A DNA stretch of 64,000 nt from Hallella bergensis DSM 17361. Lineage in GTDB: Bacteria > Bacteroidota > Bacteroidia > Bacteroidales > Bacteroidaceae. The notes under the pieces were generated by a model. It was not told the origin of the DNA, searched no databases, and was given only the letters and a program-made list of their open reading frames with translations. Made by a program: the position numbers and the translations under genes. The first letter of the stretch is position 1. Every line of letters starts with the position of its first letter. The stretch covers positions 740,003-804,002 of the forward strand of contig NZ_GG704781.1 in NCBI RefSeq assembly GCF_000160535.1, written 5' to 3'. Below, piece by piece: positions 8,409 to 17,592 of this stretch.

Positions 8409-10220
8409 ATGAGACATCTAAATAGAATAGCAATCGCCTGCTGTACTGCCCTCATTGGGCTATGGTCTATGACAGGCTGTGAGGGAGGCGACTTATACGA
8501 TGTGAACGCCCCCGACTGGATTTCCCAGAAGATAGATTCGATAGAAAGTGCCAAGAGCACGGGTGAGGAAGAACCCCTGGTGGGCATGCAGGAAGACGTC
8601 TACACCTTTGGTGCAACCGACTTCTCCTCTGGATTCTGGCAGGCATTCTCCAAGTATTATGTTGTCCCTGATGGGGAAAAATGGAACGCAGTATTCAACC
8701 TCAACATCAATCCCGGAGACAACACGTACTACAAGAATTTCGCCCTTATCGTCTGCAGTGACGCTGCACGTGGCGAAGCCGGATATGTGGAATATGGAGC
8801 TTACAGATTTGATGCTACCGGCGACTCTGCAAAATATAACTCGCAGTGGGGCAACCACCTCTTCTTCAAATATACCAACAGCACCCTACTGCTGTCGCCC
8901 GACAAGAGCAACACTGATGCTAACGTGCAGAAACTTGGCGGCAAGATCACGCTCACAGTAGACCGTTCCAAGCCTGACACTTTTCTCATCAAAATAACCA
9001 ACGGTGTAGCAACCAAGACCTACACACAACCCTACAAACTGCCCAATCTCAATACCAACGCAGACAACAACAATATTCGTTGTTTCATTTGTGTGGATGG
9101 TTCATATATCGATTTTATGCAAACCAACATTGTCCCCATTGGTGGAACCACATCAGCCATGGACAAGGCTCCCATATCCATGGAGTTGCAGAATGTGCCC
9201 GACGAGGTAGATCGTGGTACACCGCTCGACTCTGCCATGGCCAACGTGTCAGCACTTGTTACCTTCGAGGAAGAAGTAACCAAAACCGTTCCCGCGGCAG
9301 AACTCTATTTCTCTGCCATTCCTGACATGGAAAACATTGGCAAGAAAACATTGGTGGCCATTTACAACAAGACCTTCAAGGGCGAGAATGCTGCTAAGCC
9401 GGTCGTGAGTCATGCCGACTTCAACGTGGTGGACAAAATCTCTGCCATTGCCGTCACCCAGTCACCTTTCCTTACTCACTACTACTTCTGCAAGACAGCT
9501 GCTACCAACGATCTTACTGATCGCACACTGGCATTCGATCCCGCCGGCTTGGAGGTCACGGCCACTTATGCCGATGGTAGCACAAGCGTCATGAACAATG
9601 CCAAACTTAAGTTCTCGCCCATCCCTGCCACCGCGGGTGTACATCGCATGACAATCACTACCAAGAACGGCAAGGAAGCCTCTGTCAATATCACGGTTTC
9701 AGAATCCGAGGTGACGACCGTAGAGGCTACCCCGGGAGTTCTCGGACCAACAGACAACAGTGGTGCATGGTGGTCAGCCCATACGGATAATATTTTCGTT
9801 CCGGCAGGCAAGACGCGCGCGGTGAACTTCACCAATTACAGCAGCATGGCCAAAAACTGGAACAACTTTGTTGTAGTATTGCGTACCCACGACAATGCCA
9901 CAGAATATGGAGTATTGCGATCGGACAATTACGGATGGGGCAACGGTTATGCGGCGGTAAGATCCAGTACGCCGCCAAGTGATTGGGCAACTTGGCTGGC
10001 AGCCATGAACGGAGCCAAGATAACCGTCTATGTCACCAACTGCAACAACGGCACAGCTGATGTTCAGGCAGTAATCAAGGGTTCAGACGGTAAGGACTAC
10101 AGGCTCTATTATCTTGGACTGAACACCGTAGACGTAGACGATCTCAACTTTGCATTCACCATCGACGCATGTCATCTTGAATTTGGATCGGCGTCTGCCA
10201 AAAAACACAACCGACCATAA
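8409..10220 (+). CDS. Surface glycan-binding-type lipoprotein with duplicated terminal domains
   Basis: Occupies the SusE/SusF (SGBP) position after susCD; I do not recognise the family. A lipobox 'MTGC' puts the lipidated Cys at residue 24. The mature protein looks symmetrical. A beta-sandwich-like domain (about 62-245; 'FWQAFSKYYVVPDGE', 'KNFALIVCSD') is followed by two Ig-like segments (about 255-345 and 365-437, the second with 'LEVTATYADGSTSVMNNAKL'). The last domain (about 447-598; 'AWWSAHTDNIFVPAGK', 'NNFVVVLRTHDN') resembles the first in motif order: a W-rich start, a 'VP.GK' strand, 'NF.VVLR/IV', and a closing 'IDACHLEF' versus 'VDGSYIDF'. A binding module at each end of an Ig stalk would suit a long surface glycan binder. 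Role is inferred from position and lipidation. Confidence 0.75.
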   Translation: MRHLNRIAIACCTALIGLWSMTGCEGGDLYDVNAPDWISQKIDSIESAKSTGEEEPLVGMQEDVYTFGATDFSSGFWQAFSKYYVVPDGEKWNAVFNLNINPGDNTYYKNFALIVCSDAARGEAGYVEYGAYRFDATGDSAKYNSQWGNHLFFKYTNSTLLLSPDKSNTDANVQKLGGKITLTVDRSKPDTFLIKITNGVATKTYTQPYKLPNLNTNADNNNIRCFICVDGSYIDFMQTNIVPIGGTTSAMDKAPISMELQNVPDEVDRGTPLDSAMANVSALVTFEEEVTKTVPAAELYFSAIPDMENIGKKTLVAIYNKTFKGENAAKPVVSHADFNVVDKISAIAVTQSPFLTHYYFCKTAATNDLTDRTLAFDPAGLEVTATYADGSTSVMNNAKLKFSPIPATAGVHRMTITTKNGKEASVNITVSESEVTTVEATPGVLGPTDNSGAWWSAHTDNIFVPAGKTRAVNFTNYSSMAKNWNNFVVVLRTHDNATEYGVLRSDNYGWGNGYAAVRSSTPPSDWATWLAAMNGAKITVYVTNCNNGTADVQAVIKGSDGKDYRLYYLGLNTVDVDDLNFAFTIDACHLEFGSASAKKHNRP

Positions 10221-10350
10221 CCGGTAACGTCTCAAGAACAAGGTAACCATTCGAAACAGGAAGACTTTTCCAAGTACAAGAAAGCCTGTTTTGGATGGTT
10301 TCCTTGTAAATGTCAGCGTTTCTTGGCAGCAACGTCACGTCAAGATTACA

Positions 10351-10385
10351 CAACGCCTTGCATCTCCAAGAAATGCAAGGCGTTG
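10351..10385. terminator. Bidirectional terminator hairpin between lipoprotein and sigma-factor genes
   Basis: A perfect 13-bp stem (CAACGCCTTGCAT with its complement at 10373-10385) has a 9-nt loop. It lies between two convergent genes and could stop both transcripts. Confidence 0.75.
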
Positions 10386-10435
10386 TGTTAGATGGTATTT
10401 GATTTGTAAACCAAGAATGGCGTCAGTCAGCTGGA

Positions 10436-11032
10436 CTAATCAATTTGCAGTTGCATGTTGTTTTCACGAGCCATCTTGCGCATGTTCAGTAGGGCATACC
10501 GCATACGACCCAATGCAGTGTTGATGCTAACATTGGTCGTTGCTGCAATTTCCTTAAATGACATGACTTGATAGAATCGCATGAACACCACTTCGCGCTG
10601 GGCAGCGGGCAAATGGTTCATCATCTTCTTGACATCACTGAGCACCTGGTCGCTGGTAAATCGGTTTTCGATATTCGAGTCCAGCAGACTGTCGTTGCTT
10701 ATATTGGAAAGATCGTTGTCCTCAGTAGGTTCGACTATCCGCTCAGCTTTTTGCTCACGATACCAGTCCATGATCACATTGTGGGCAATACGCATACACC
10801 ACGCACTGAACTTGCCGATCGGTGCATATTTGTGTCCCTGCAACTTGACTATGATTTTCACGAATGTCTCCTGAAACAAGTCATTGGCCTTATCCTGGTC
10901 TCGGACTACGAATAAAATATATGAAAATAGTTTCGTCTGATTACGTGATAATAACAGATCGAATGCACGATTGTTACCATCCATATAGCATAATGCCAAC
11001 TCCTCGTCGGACATTTTTGCAAGATTCTTCAT
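10436..11032 (-). CDS. ECF-type RNA polymerase sigma factor, no adjacent anti-sigma
   Basis: 198-residue sigma-70-family factor of extracytoplasmic type. Region 2 is seen at about 20-90 ('LFSYILFVVRDQDKANDLFQ', then 'FSAWCMRIAHNVIMDWYR'). Region 4 is at about 140-190 ('LPAAQREVVFMRFYQVMSFK', 'TALGRMRYALLNMR'). Residues 95-130 are an acidic linker. No anti-sigma gene adjoins it: it converges with the susCD operon and its upstream side is the MITE at 11172-11778. It does not carry the FecI/FecR arrangement, and the SusC lacks an obvious extra N-terminal signalling domain, so control of the uptake locus is not implied. ATG at 11032 is the only good start. Confidence 0.9.
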   Translation of the reverse strand: MKNLAKMSDEELALCYMDGNNRAFDLLLSRNQTKLFSYILFVVRDQDKANDLFQETFVKIIVKLQGHKYAPIGKFSAWCMRIAHNVIMDWYREQKAERIVEPTEDNDLSNISNDSLLDSNIENRFTSDQVLSDVKKMMNHLPAAQREVVFMRFYQVMSFKEIAATTNVSINTALGRMRYALLNMRKMARENNMQLQID

Positions 11033-11111
11033 TTTCTTAATTATTGTTGATTAAGTAAATGTCAGTCAATAGGCTTATCAATAAATGGTTATTTTTTGTT
11101 ATTATCAACTG

Positions 11112-11119
11112 CAAATATA
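11112..11119 (-). promoter_or_regulatory. -7 promoter element for the sigma-factor gene
   Basis: The minus strand reads TATATTTG here, matching TAnnTTTG, 80 bp before the start codon. Confidence 0.5.
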
Positions 11120-11163
11120 TAATTTTTCTATAGTATGACCAAATTTTTAACAACTTAAATGCA

Positions 11164-11171
11164 ATAAAAAA
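11164..11171. repeat. Target-site duplication, left copy (ATAAAAAA)
   Basis: ATAAAAAA abuts the left end of the 607-bp element and is repeated exactly at 11779-11786 against the right end. AT-rich 8-bp duplications fit ISL3-type transposition, among others. Confidence 0.6.
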
Positions 11172-11778
11172 GGTTCATCCGACATTTAGAGTGATAACTC
11201 TTATTTAACACGAGATGCAAGATTATTCCTGACGAGGATGCCTCCAGTGTCCTATTACATCAACTAAAATGAATCATCGTTCATCCATGCAGTTTTGTTC
11301 TCATCAACAGTTGTCCGGGATGAATCCTGAGACAACAGATGCTGATATTTTTTCTGACAAACATCTCTCTATATTTCGCGAATTTAAAAATAAGAATCCA
11401 TTGGTTTGAAATTCGAAAAATTTGAGAGAATTTGTAGAGGTTTGACAATCAGGATTTTAATTAATATGATTTTACTATACGATTTTTGTCGTCTACGATT
11501 AGATATCAAATGCCACTGCGGTTAAACTCTAATCACGATGCGACAAAAGCTCGGTTGTGCAATCAATAAGCTCAAATCGCGGTGCCACAAGGCTGTAACC
11601 GCATAGGTCTTGTGTTTCTGATGTTCTTCAAGAACAAAGTTATCCGCAAAAACATGGCGCATTTCTGTCCAGATGAGACGAAAGGAAATGGCCGGAAACG
11701 GTAATAATATTTTATAAAGTGAAGAATGAAGAATATGCACTACATGACTGACGTATCACTCGAAATGTCGGATGAACC
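11172..11778. mobile_element. 607-bp MITE-like element with TIRs and 8-bp target duplication
   Basis: The left end begins GGTTCATCCGACATTT and the right end is its inverted copy; the 25-bp terminal repeats agree at 24 positions. The element is flanked by perfect 8-bp direct repeats ATAAAAAA (11164-11171 and 11779-11786). There is no transposase gene, so it would need to be moved in trans. GG-initial ends with an 8-bp AT-rich duplication recall the ISL3 family, though the parent is not in this window. The interior carries copy A of the interspersed repeat. A third end-type sequence at 1-33 implies more copies in the genome. Confidence 0.75.
11347..11720 (+). repeat. Interspersed non-coding repeat, copy A
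   Basis: Shares ordered anchors with copies B, C and D: TGACAAAC near 11355, CGATTAGATATCAAATG (11496-11512), a stretch rich in GGTTAA/AATCRCG motifs, AAAACATGGCGCATTT (from 11648), and a CCGGAAACGGTA-type 3' end. It lies within the TIR-bounded element. Confidence 0.55.
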
Positions 11779-11786
11779 ATAAAAAA
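11779..11786. repeat. Target-site duplication, right copy (ATAAAAAA)
   Basis: Exact duplicate of 11164-11171, abutting the right terminal repeat of the 607-bp element. Confidence 0.6.
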
Positions 11787-11943
11787 GATGATCCAAGGTT
11801 GGTCATACCTATTTGGCACGAGCACACATTCAGAACAAGAAATCTTTAGAGCCCTGACTCCTTTTTACACCAAAAGGAAAAAGCTTTTGGGAATTTATTT
11901 CCGGATTTTTATTTCGATCGGCTTATATATCACGATTTTTATG

Positions 11944-11951
11944 TAAATTTG
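11944..11951 (+). promoter_or_regulatory. -7 promoter element for the macroglobulin gene
   Basis: TAAATTTG, 28 bp before the ATG at 11980; only a short leader would result. Confidence 0.6.
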
Positions 11952-11979
11952 CAATACTCATATACAATAAGAAAACAAG

Positions 11980-14900
11980 ATGAAAAAAATCATAAACCTA
12001 CTTATGCTACTGGTTATGACTGTTCCAATGTTTGCCGACAGCTTCACGTCGTTGTGGAAAAAGGTGGCCGAAGCAGAGGCCAAAGACCTCCCCAAAACAC
12101 AAATAGAATGTCTGAAAAGCATTATCAGCAAAGCCGAAAAGGAAAAGACATATGGGCAGTTGCTCAAGGCGCAGCTCCGATACGCGGCTGTACAAACCCA
12201 GATTTCACCGGATTCGTTAGAGACAGTAACCAGACAACTTGAGCACAAGGCTCTGACAGCCAAGGACGATGTGCTTCGTGCGGTCTACGCCTCGGCTCTG
12301 GGCAAGGTGTATCAAGCACAAGACAACGATGATGCTCAAGCCAAGAGCAAGGCGTGGTTTGCCCAATCGATGGAAAAACCTGCTCTGCTGGCTGAGCACA
12401 AAAGCACAGAATACGAGCCAGCTGTCATCAGTAGCATCGATAGCAAAATCTTCTACGACGACCTGCTACACGTCATTGGCTTTGAGGCTGAGGCCTACGC
12501 AACCCTACGCAACTATTACGCTAAGCACGGGAATCGGGCCGCGGAATGCATCACGGCACTGTACGAGCTGCGGCAAAACCACCGGATGGATGCCACGAGA
12601 AGAAGCAAGTCAAAATACCTCCAGTCCGTAGACTCACTGATCAAAGCCTACGGTGATCTCAGGGAAGCTGGCGAATTGGCTATCGAGTACTACCAAAATA
12701 TGTCCGAATGCGTTGATGTCACGGCGGAAGATCGTGTCAACTACATCAACTATGCCCTGAGCCGATGGGGGGCGTGGGCACGGATGAACATTCTGCGCAA
12801 TGCCCAGAGAGACTTGGAGCAGCCCTCGTTCAACATCAACATCGGCGACTATATGCTGCTGCCCAACATGGAACGCGAAGTGCGCATCAACTCCGTCCGC
12901 AATATCAACGAGTTGAACGTCAGCCTATACAGGCTCAATGTTAAGGGTAACACCGAACTGAATCCCGATAGAAAGGAAGACTACGCCAAACTTCAAAAAC
13001 TCATTTTGCCCGGCACTGTGCAAAGCGTCACAAGGAAATATATCGGTCAGCCGGCATGGAAAGAAAACTCCGACTCCATCACGCTGAAAGGACTACCCAT
13101 AGGCGTGTATCTCATGGAGGCCACGACCGACAACAAGGACATTGCCCCGCAACGAGCGCTGCTCCGCGTGAGCAACCTCTACGTGATGCACGAAGGACAA
13201 CCCGGCAAGCGCATACGCTTCGTTGTGGTGAATGCGACCACCGGCAAACCGGTACCCGGTGCACATATCGTTTTGAGCATAAAATGGGGAGATCGTTATG
13301 AAAAAGCAAAGAAGATAAACCTTACCAGCGATAAATACGGGGAGGTTATCCATCGCTGCGATGATAGAACTCCGTACCAAATATATGCCTATACCAACGA
13401 AGACCATGCTTGTGGCAACTTCGACATGAACGGCTACTATTCACATTGGGACGGTAACTCCGTGCAGCAGATTCTGAATGTATATACCGACCGCTCTATT
13501 TACAGACCTGGTCAGCAGGTCCATGTCACGGCCATCGCCTATGAAACCAATAGCAAGACGCTGCGCTCCAAAGCCATCGGCAGTCGGAAAATCACGTTTT
13601 CTCTGCACGATGCCAATGGCAAGGAGGTTATCACGAAGGATGTGATGACCGATGATTATGGTACGGCTGCGACCACATTCGCATTACCTCAAAACGGCCT
13701 TACCGGAAGATTTAGCATCTATGCAAAGGGGGAACGCTTGTATGGCGGAACATCCTTGAATGTGGAGCAGTACAAACGCCCAACGTTCCAAGTAAGGTTT
13801 GACGCCTACAACGAGAAATATACGCCCGGCGACACCGTGAAAGTGCAAGGCAGAGTAGAAAGCTATGCAGGCGTTCCAGTGCAGGGAGCCAAAGTGGAAT
13901 ATACCGTCGAGCGTCATCGGAGCATCTGGTGGCATTGGAGAATTGACGAATCGTCGCCCATTCTCATCACCGACAGCACCATCACCGCAGACGACGGAAC
14001 ATTCACGGCCAAGATGCCCATGCTGTTCCCCGACGACATAGAGCCGGGTATGCCCTTATATTATAATGTAGTGGTAAACGCCAAAGTTACCGATGGAGCC
14101 GGCGAGACCCACGAAGGTTCATTCTCGCTCCCACTGAGCAACAAGTCAGCAATACTCCTTTGTAACTTACCGGAGAAATCGCTCAGAAACAGTCTGAAGA
14201 CCTTCACTTTCACCCGGAAGAATATTGCAGGACAAAATATTTCAGGCACCATCCGTTACCAAATTGACGACAATGCATGGAAAACAGCAAAGGCTAATCA
14301 GCAGATTACCATCGACCGGAAGCTCGCGTCGGGCAAACACCGAATTGTGGGCATCTGCGAAAATGATACTGTAACGCACGACTTCATCATCTTCTCCTAC
14401 AACGACAAGAGACCGGCCGTGGAAACTCACGATTGGTTTTATATATCCGACAACCGGTTTAGCGACGATGGCAAACCGGTCTATATACAACTGGGTAGCT
14501 CCGACGAAGATGTGAATATCTATTATTCCGTATTCACTGGCGACAAGATATTAAGTCAAGGCAGGAAAGTTTTGAGCAACAGTGTGATGACCGAAAAGCT
14601 GACTTATCAAGAAGCCTACGGCGATGGCATCACTGTGAACATCGCGTGGGTGAAGCAAGGACGACTGTACACTCACAATTTCATGCTGGAACGACCTGTA
14701 CCCAAAAAAGAACTGACACTGTCTTGGAAGACTTTCCGCAACAAGCTTACCCCCGGCCAGAAAGAGGAATGGACTTTGCAGATACTCGGACCGGACGGAA
14801 AACCGTCAAGGTCGCAGCTTCTTGCCACCATGTATGACAAGAGTTTGGATGATATTATCATGCATCATTGGGACTTCACGGTGAACTTTAACCTTGAACT

Positions 14901-17544
14901 CCCCTACGTAAGATGGTACGGCGGCAGCAACGAAGCATTAGGGCTTTACGGCTTCCAAAATTTCAAGAGCCTTGCCGAGCATCCGCTGAAATTCAGCCAT
15001 TTCGACAAAACCATGTTTGAGTTTGCTTCGCCATTAATCAACTTATATACCCGGGCACAGCCATTGGGGAAACTAAGTTCTGCCAATGTCAGAATACGGG
15101 GTACAAAATCACTGGCCAAAGTAGCTATGGCGCAAGAAGCGGAGATGTTGGCAGACACTACCGTTGACAATGCGGAGATGGACGGAAGTTATGACCAGAC
15201 ATCGGAGATGAAGAAAAGCGAGAATACTGAAGTCACTGATCAGCAATACGGTAAGAATGGCCAAAATGGACCTGTGCAATTGCGTGTGAACTTTAATGAG
15301 ACCGCCTTCTTCTTCCCCGCACTCCTCGCTGACTCACAAGGCAATGTCAAGATTAAGTTTACCTTACCCGAAAGTGTAACCACTTGGCATTTCATGGGAC
15401 TTGCCCACAACGAGCAAGTCGACTACGGCATGATCAGCGCCGACGTCGTTGCCAAGAAAACGGTGATGGTGCAGCCCAATCTTCCACGCTTTATTCGTAT
15501 GGGAGACAAGGCCAATATCAGCAGCCGTATCGTGAATACCTCCGACAAAAACATAACCGGAACAGCACGTTTGCAAATTATTAATCCGGAAACAGAAGTC
15601 GTTGTCTGCGAATGGAGCAAACCCTACGCCATAGAAAAAGGCAAGACCGGTCATGTGGACTTTAATGTGGATGGTAACAAACTCGCCGATCTCGGCAAGG
15701 GTGCGGAACTTTATATTGCACGCATCACGGCAGAAGGTGACGGATATAGTGATGGCGAGCAGCATTACTTACCTTTGCTGCCCAATCGTGAATACGTCAC
15801 TACCACCGTGCCTTTCACACAGAACGGTCCCGGCGTTAAAACCATAGACCTGAGCAAACTGTTCCCAACCAACAGTGCGCAAAACAAGCTTACCGTAGAA
15901 TATACCAACAATCCGGTATGGCTCATGATACAGGCCCTGCCATCGGTAGCCAATCCTTACGAAAAGGATGCCATTTCGTTAGCCGCTGCCATCTATGCCA
16001 ACAGCATCGGATACGGCATTGTTAAGTCTGTGCCGAAAATTAAGCAGACTATTAAGCTATGGCAACAGGAGCAAGGCAAGGAGACCTCTATGATGAGCAA
16101 TCTTGAGAAAAACGAAAGCCTCAAGACGATGGTACTCTCTGAAACACCTTGGCTGGCCGCTGCCGAAAAGGAAACCGACCAGAAGCATCAGCTTGTCAAC
16201 TTCCTCGACGAATCAACTATCGGTTACAGGACGGATAATTTTATCCAAAAGCTCCGGAGCTTGCAAAACGCTGACGGGTCATTCAGTTGGTGGCCGGGTA
16301 TGCATGGAAGTGCCTATGTAACCATAGCCGTGACCAAGATTTTGACCCGTCTCAACACCATGATGGGCACTGTTCAAGCTACATCGGCAATTCTCGACAA
16401 TGCCTTTGAATATCTCGACCGTCGCATTGCTGAAGAAGTAATCGAACTTAAAAAACAGGAGAAAAAAGGAGAAAAGAATCTCATACCCAGCGAATTGGCC
16501 TGCAATTATCTGTATTGCAACGCATTGGCTAATCGCAAAGAGACCAAGACCATGACGTATCTTGTGGGAGTGTTGGAGAAGATGCCAACCCAACTCACCA
16601 TCTACGGAAAAGCAGGATCAGCCGTCATTCTTGCTCAATATGGCAGAAAACAACGCGCTGGGGAATACTTGCAAAGTATCAACGAGTATTCCGTTTACAC
16701 CGAAGCAATGGGTCGGTACTTTGACACCCCACGTGCACAATATAGTTGGGCAGACCACAAAATACCCACGCAGGTGGCAGCCATAGAGGCTATGAAACTC
16801 ATTAAGCCGAACGATAGCAAGACCATCGAAGAAATGCTTCGATGGCTGTTGCAAGAGAAACGCACCACCGGCTGGAACACGCCAATCAATGCCACAGATG
16901 CTGTCTTTGCATTCTTAACCGATGAACGCAGCAAAGTGGATAAGGATAAGTTCACCTCCGGAGCACAGACCACGCTCAAAATCGACGGTCAACCGCTGGC
17001 GTTGCCACAGGCCACAGCTGGACTGGGCTATGTCAAGACCTCTGCTTTTGCCGGCAACAACGCTACATTTACGGCCGAAAAGACGAGCGAAGGCACTTCT
17101 TGGGGGGCACTCTATGCACAGTTCTGGCAGGAAAATACAGAAGTAAAGTCTGCATCGTCAGGACTGACAGTTCGTCGCGAAATCCTATCTGCCAACGGCA
17201 AGAAAAATGCCACAAGACTTCAAGTGGGCGACAAAATCACGGTACGCATCACCATCAAGGCCGATCGCGACTATGACTTCGTGCAAGTGCAGGACAAGCG
17301 AGCCGCCTGCTTGGAGCCAGTCGGACAAATCAGCGGATATCATTGGAGCTACTATTGCAGTCCTCAAGACAATGTAACTTCCTACTATTTTGACCGTATG
17401 AGCAAAGGAACGCACGTTGTAGAAACCCAATATTACGTAGACCGAGAGGGCAATTATGCCACCGGTATCTGTACCGCACAATGCGCATACAGTCCTGAAT
17501 TTTCAGCCCGGGAAGCCGCAAAAAAACTGAACGTCAGCAAATAG
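11980..17544 (+). CDS. Alpha-2-macroglobulin family protein lacking the thioester motif
   Basis: 1854-residue secreted protein of the bacterial alpha-2-macroglobulin group, thought to guard the envelope against proteases. The signal peptide ends near 'VPMFA' and has no lipobox, so it is probably periplasmic or exported, not lipidated. Residues 20-330 are helical and Bacteroidota-specific. An MG2-type segment follows ('YTDRSIYRPGQQVHVTAIAY', about 503-525), then more MG domains. An acidic, low-complexity stretch at about 1047-1102 sits where a bait region would be. The A2M signature follows ('FPALLADSQGNVKIKFTLPE', near 1115), then the alpha-helical thioester-domain barrel. At the place where thioester members have CxEQ, this one reads 'SVANPYEKDAISLA' (about 1322), so no thioester can form. 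It leads a possible operon with the DUF1573 gene 42 bp downstream. Confidence 0.9.
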   Translation: MKKIINLLMLLVMTVPMFADSFTSLWKKVAEAEAKDLPKTQIECLKSIISKAEKEKTYGQLLKAQLRYAAVQTQISPDSLETVTRQLEHKALTAKDDVLRAVYASALGKVYQAQDNDDAQAKSKAWFAQSMEKPALLAEHKSTEYEPAVISSIDSKIFYDDLLHVIGFEAEAYATLRNYYAKHGNRAAECITALYELRQNHRMDATRRSKSKYLQSVDSLIKAYGDLREAGELAIEYYQNMSECVDVTAEDRVNYINYALSRWGAWARMNILRNAQRDLEQPSFNINIGDYMLLPNMEREVRINSVRNINELNVSLYRLNVKGNTELNPDRKEDYAKLQKLILPGTVQSVTRKYIGQPAWKENSDSITLKGLPIGVYLMEATTDNKDIAPQRALLRVSNLYVMHEGQPGKRIRFVVVNATTGKPVPGAHIVLSIKWGDRYEKAKKINLTSDKYGEVIHRCDDRTPYQIYAYTNEDHACGNFDMNGYYSHWDGNSVQQILNVYTDRSIYRPGQQVHVTAIAYETNSKTLRSKAIGSRKITFSLHDANGKEVITKDVMTDDYGTAATTFALPQNGLTGRFSIYAKGERLYGGTSLNVEQYKRPTFQVRFDAYNEKYTPGDTVKVQGRVESYAGVPVQGAKVEYTVERHRSIWWHWRIDESSPILITDSTITADDGTFTAKMPMLFPDDIEPGMPLYYNVVVNAKVTDGAGETHEGSFSLPLSNKSAILLCNLPEKSLRNSLKTFTFTRKNIAGQNISGTIRYQIDDNAWKTAKANQQITIDRKLASGKHRIVGICENDTVTHDFIIFSYNDKRPAVETHDWFYISDNRFSDDGKPVYIQLGSSDEDVNIYYSVFTGDKILSQGRKVLSNSVMTEKLTYQEAYGDGITVNIAWVKQGRLYTHNFMLERPVPKKELTLSWKTFRNKLTPGQKEEWTLQILGPDGKPSRSQLLATMYDKSLDDIIMHHWDFTVNFNLELPYVRWYGGSNEALGLYGFQNFKSLAEHPLKFSHFDKTMFEFASPLINLYTRAQPLGKLSSANVRIRGTKSLAKVAMAQEAEMLADTTVDNAEMDGSYDQTSEMKKSENTEVTDQQYGKNGQNGPVQLRVNFNETAFFFPALLADSQGNVKIKFTLPESVTTWHFMGLAHNEQVDYGMISADVVAKKTVMVQPNLPRFIRMGDKANISSRIVNTSDKNITGTARLQIINPETEVVVCEWSKPYAIEKGKTGHVDFNVDGNKLADLGKGAELYIARITAEGDGYSDGEQHYLPLLPNREYVTTTVPFTQNGPGVKTIDLSKLFPTNSAQNKLTVEYTNNPVWLMIQALPSVANPYEKDAISLAAAIYANSIGYGIVKSVPKIKQTIKLWQQEQGKETSMMSNLEKNESLKTMVLSETPWLAAAEKETDQKHQLVNFLDESTIGYRTDNFIQKLRSLQNADGSFSWWPGMHGSAYVTIAVTKILTRLNTMMGTVQATSAILDNAFEYLDRRIAEEVIELKKQEKKGEKNLIPSELACNYLYCNALANRKETKTMTYLVGVLEKMPTQLTIYGKAGSAVILAQYGRKQRAGEYLQSINEYSVYTEAMGRYFDTPRAQYSWADHKIPTQVAAIEAMKLIKPNDSKTIEEMLRWLLQEKRTTGWNTPINATDAVFAFLTDERSKVDKDKFTSGAQTTLKIDGQPLALPQATAGLGYVKTSAFAGNNATFTAEKTSEGTSWGALYAQFWQENTEVKSASSGLTVRREILSANGKKNATRLQVGDKITVRITIKADRDYDFVQVQDKRAACLEPVGQISGYHWSYYCSPQDNVTSYYFDRMSKGTHVVETQYYVDREGNYATGICTAQCAYSPEFSAREAAKKLNVSK

Positions 17545-17592
17545 CATCACGCGTCAACGTCTACTGAAGAATATAAGAATAGGACTATGAAT

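Larger units (their letters stand above)
11033..11979. other. Intergenic region holding a MITE and promoters for both flanking genes
   Basis: This 947-bp gap contains the sigma-factor promoter, the complete 607-bp TIR-bounded element (11172-11778), repeat copy A inside it, and the macroglobulin promoter. The short reading frame at 11522-11740 lies inside the element and has no coding character. Confidence 0.8.

Noticed and set aside
10436..11032. FecI-type control of susC by the convergent ECF sigma factor
   Set aside because: No FecR-like anti-sigma gene is adjacent and the SusC has no evident N-terminal signalling extension; the AraC regulator is the better candidate.
1..11204. The whole uptake locus as a composite transposon between inverted end copies at 1-33 and 11172-11204
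   Set aside because: The 11172 end pairs better with the 11778 end and that pair has an exact 8-bp target duplication; no duplication joins 1-33 with 11204.
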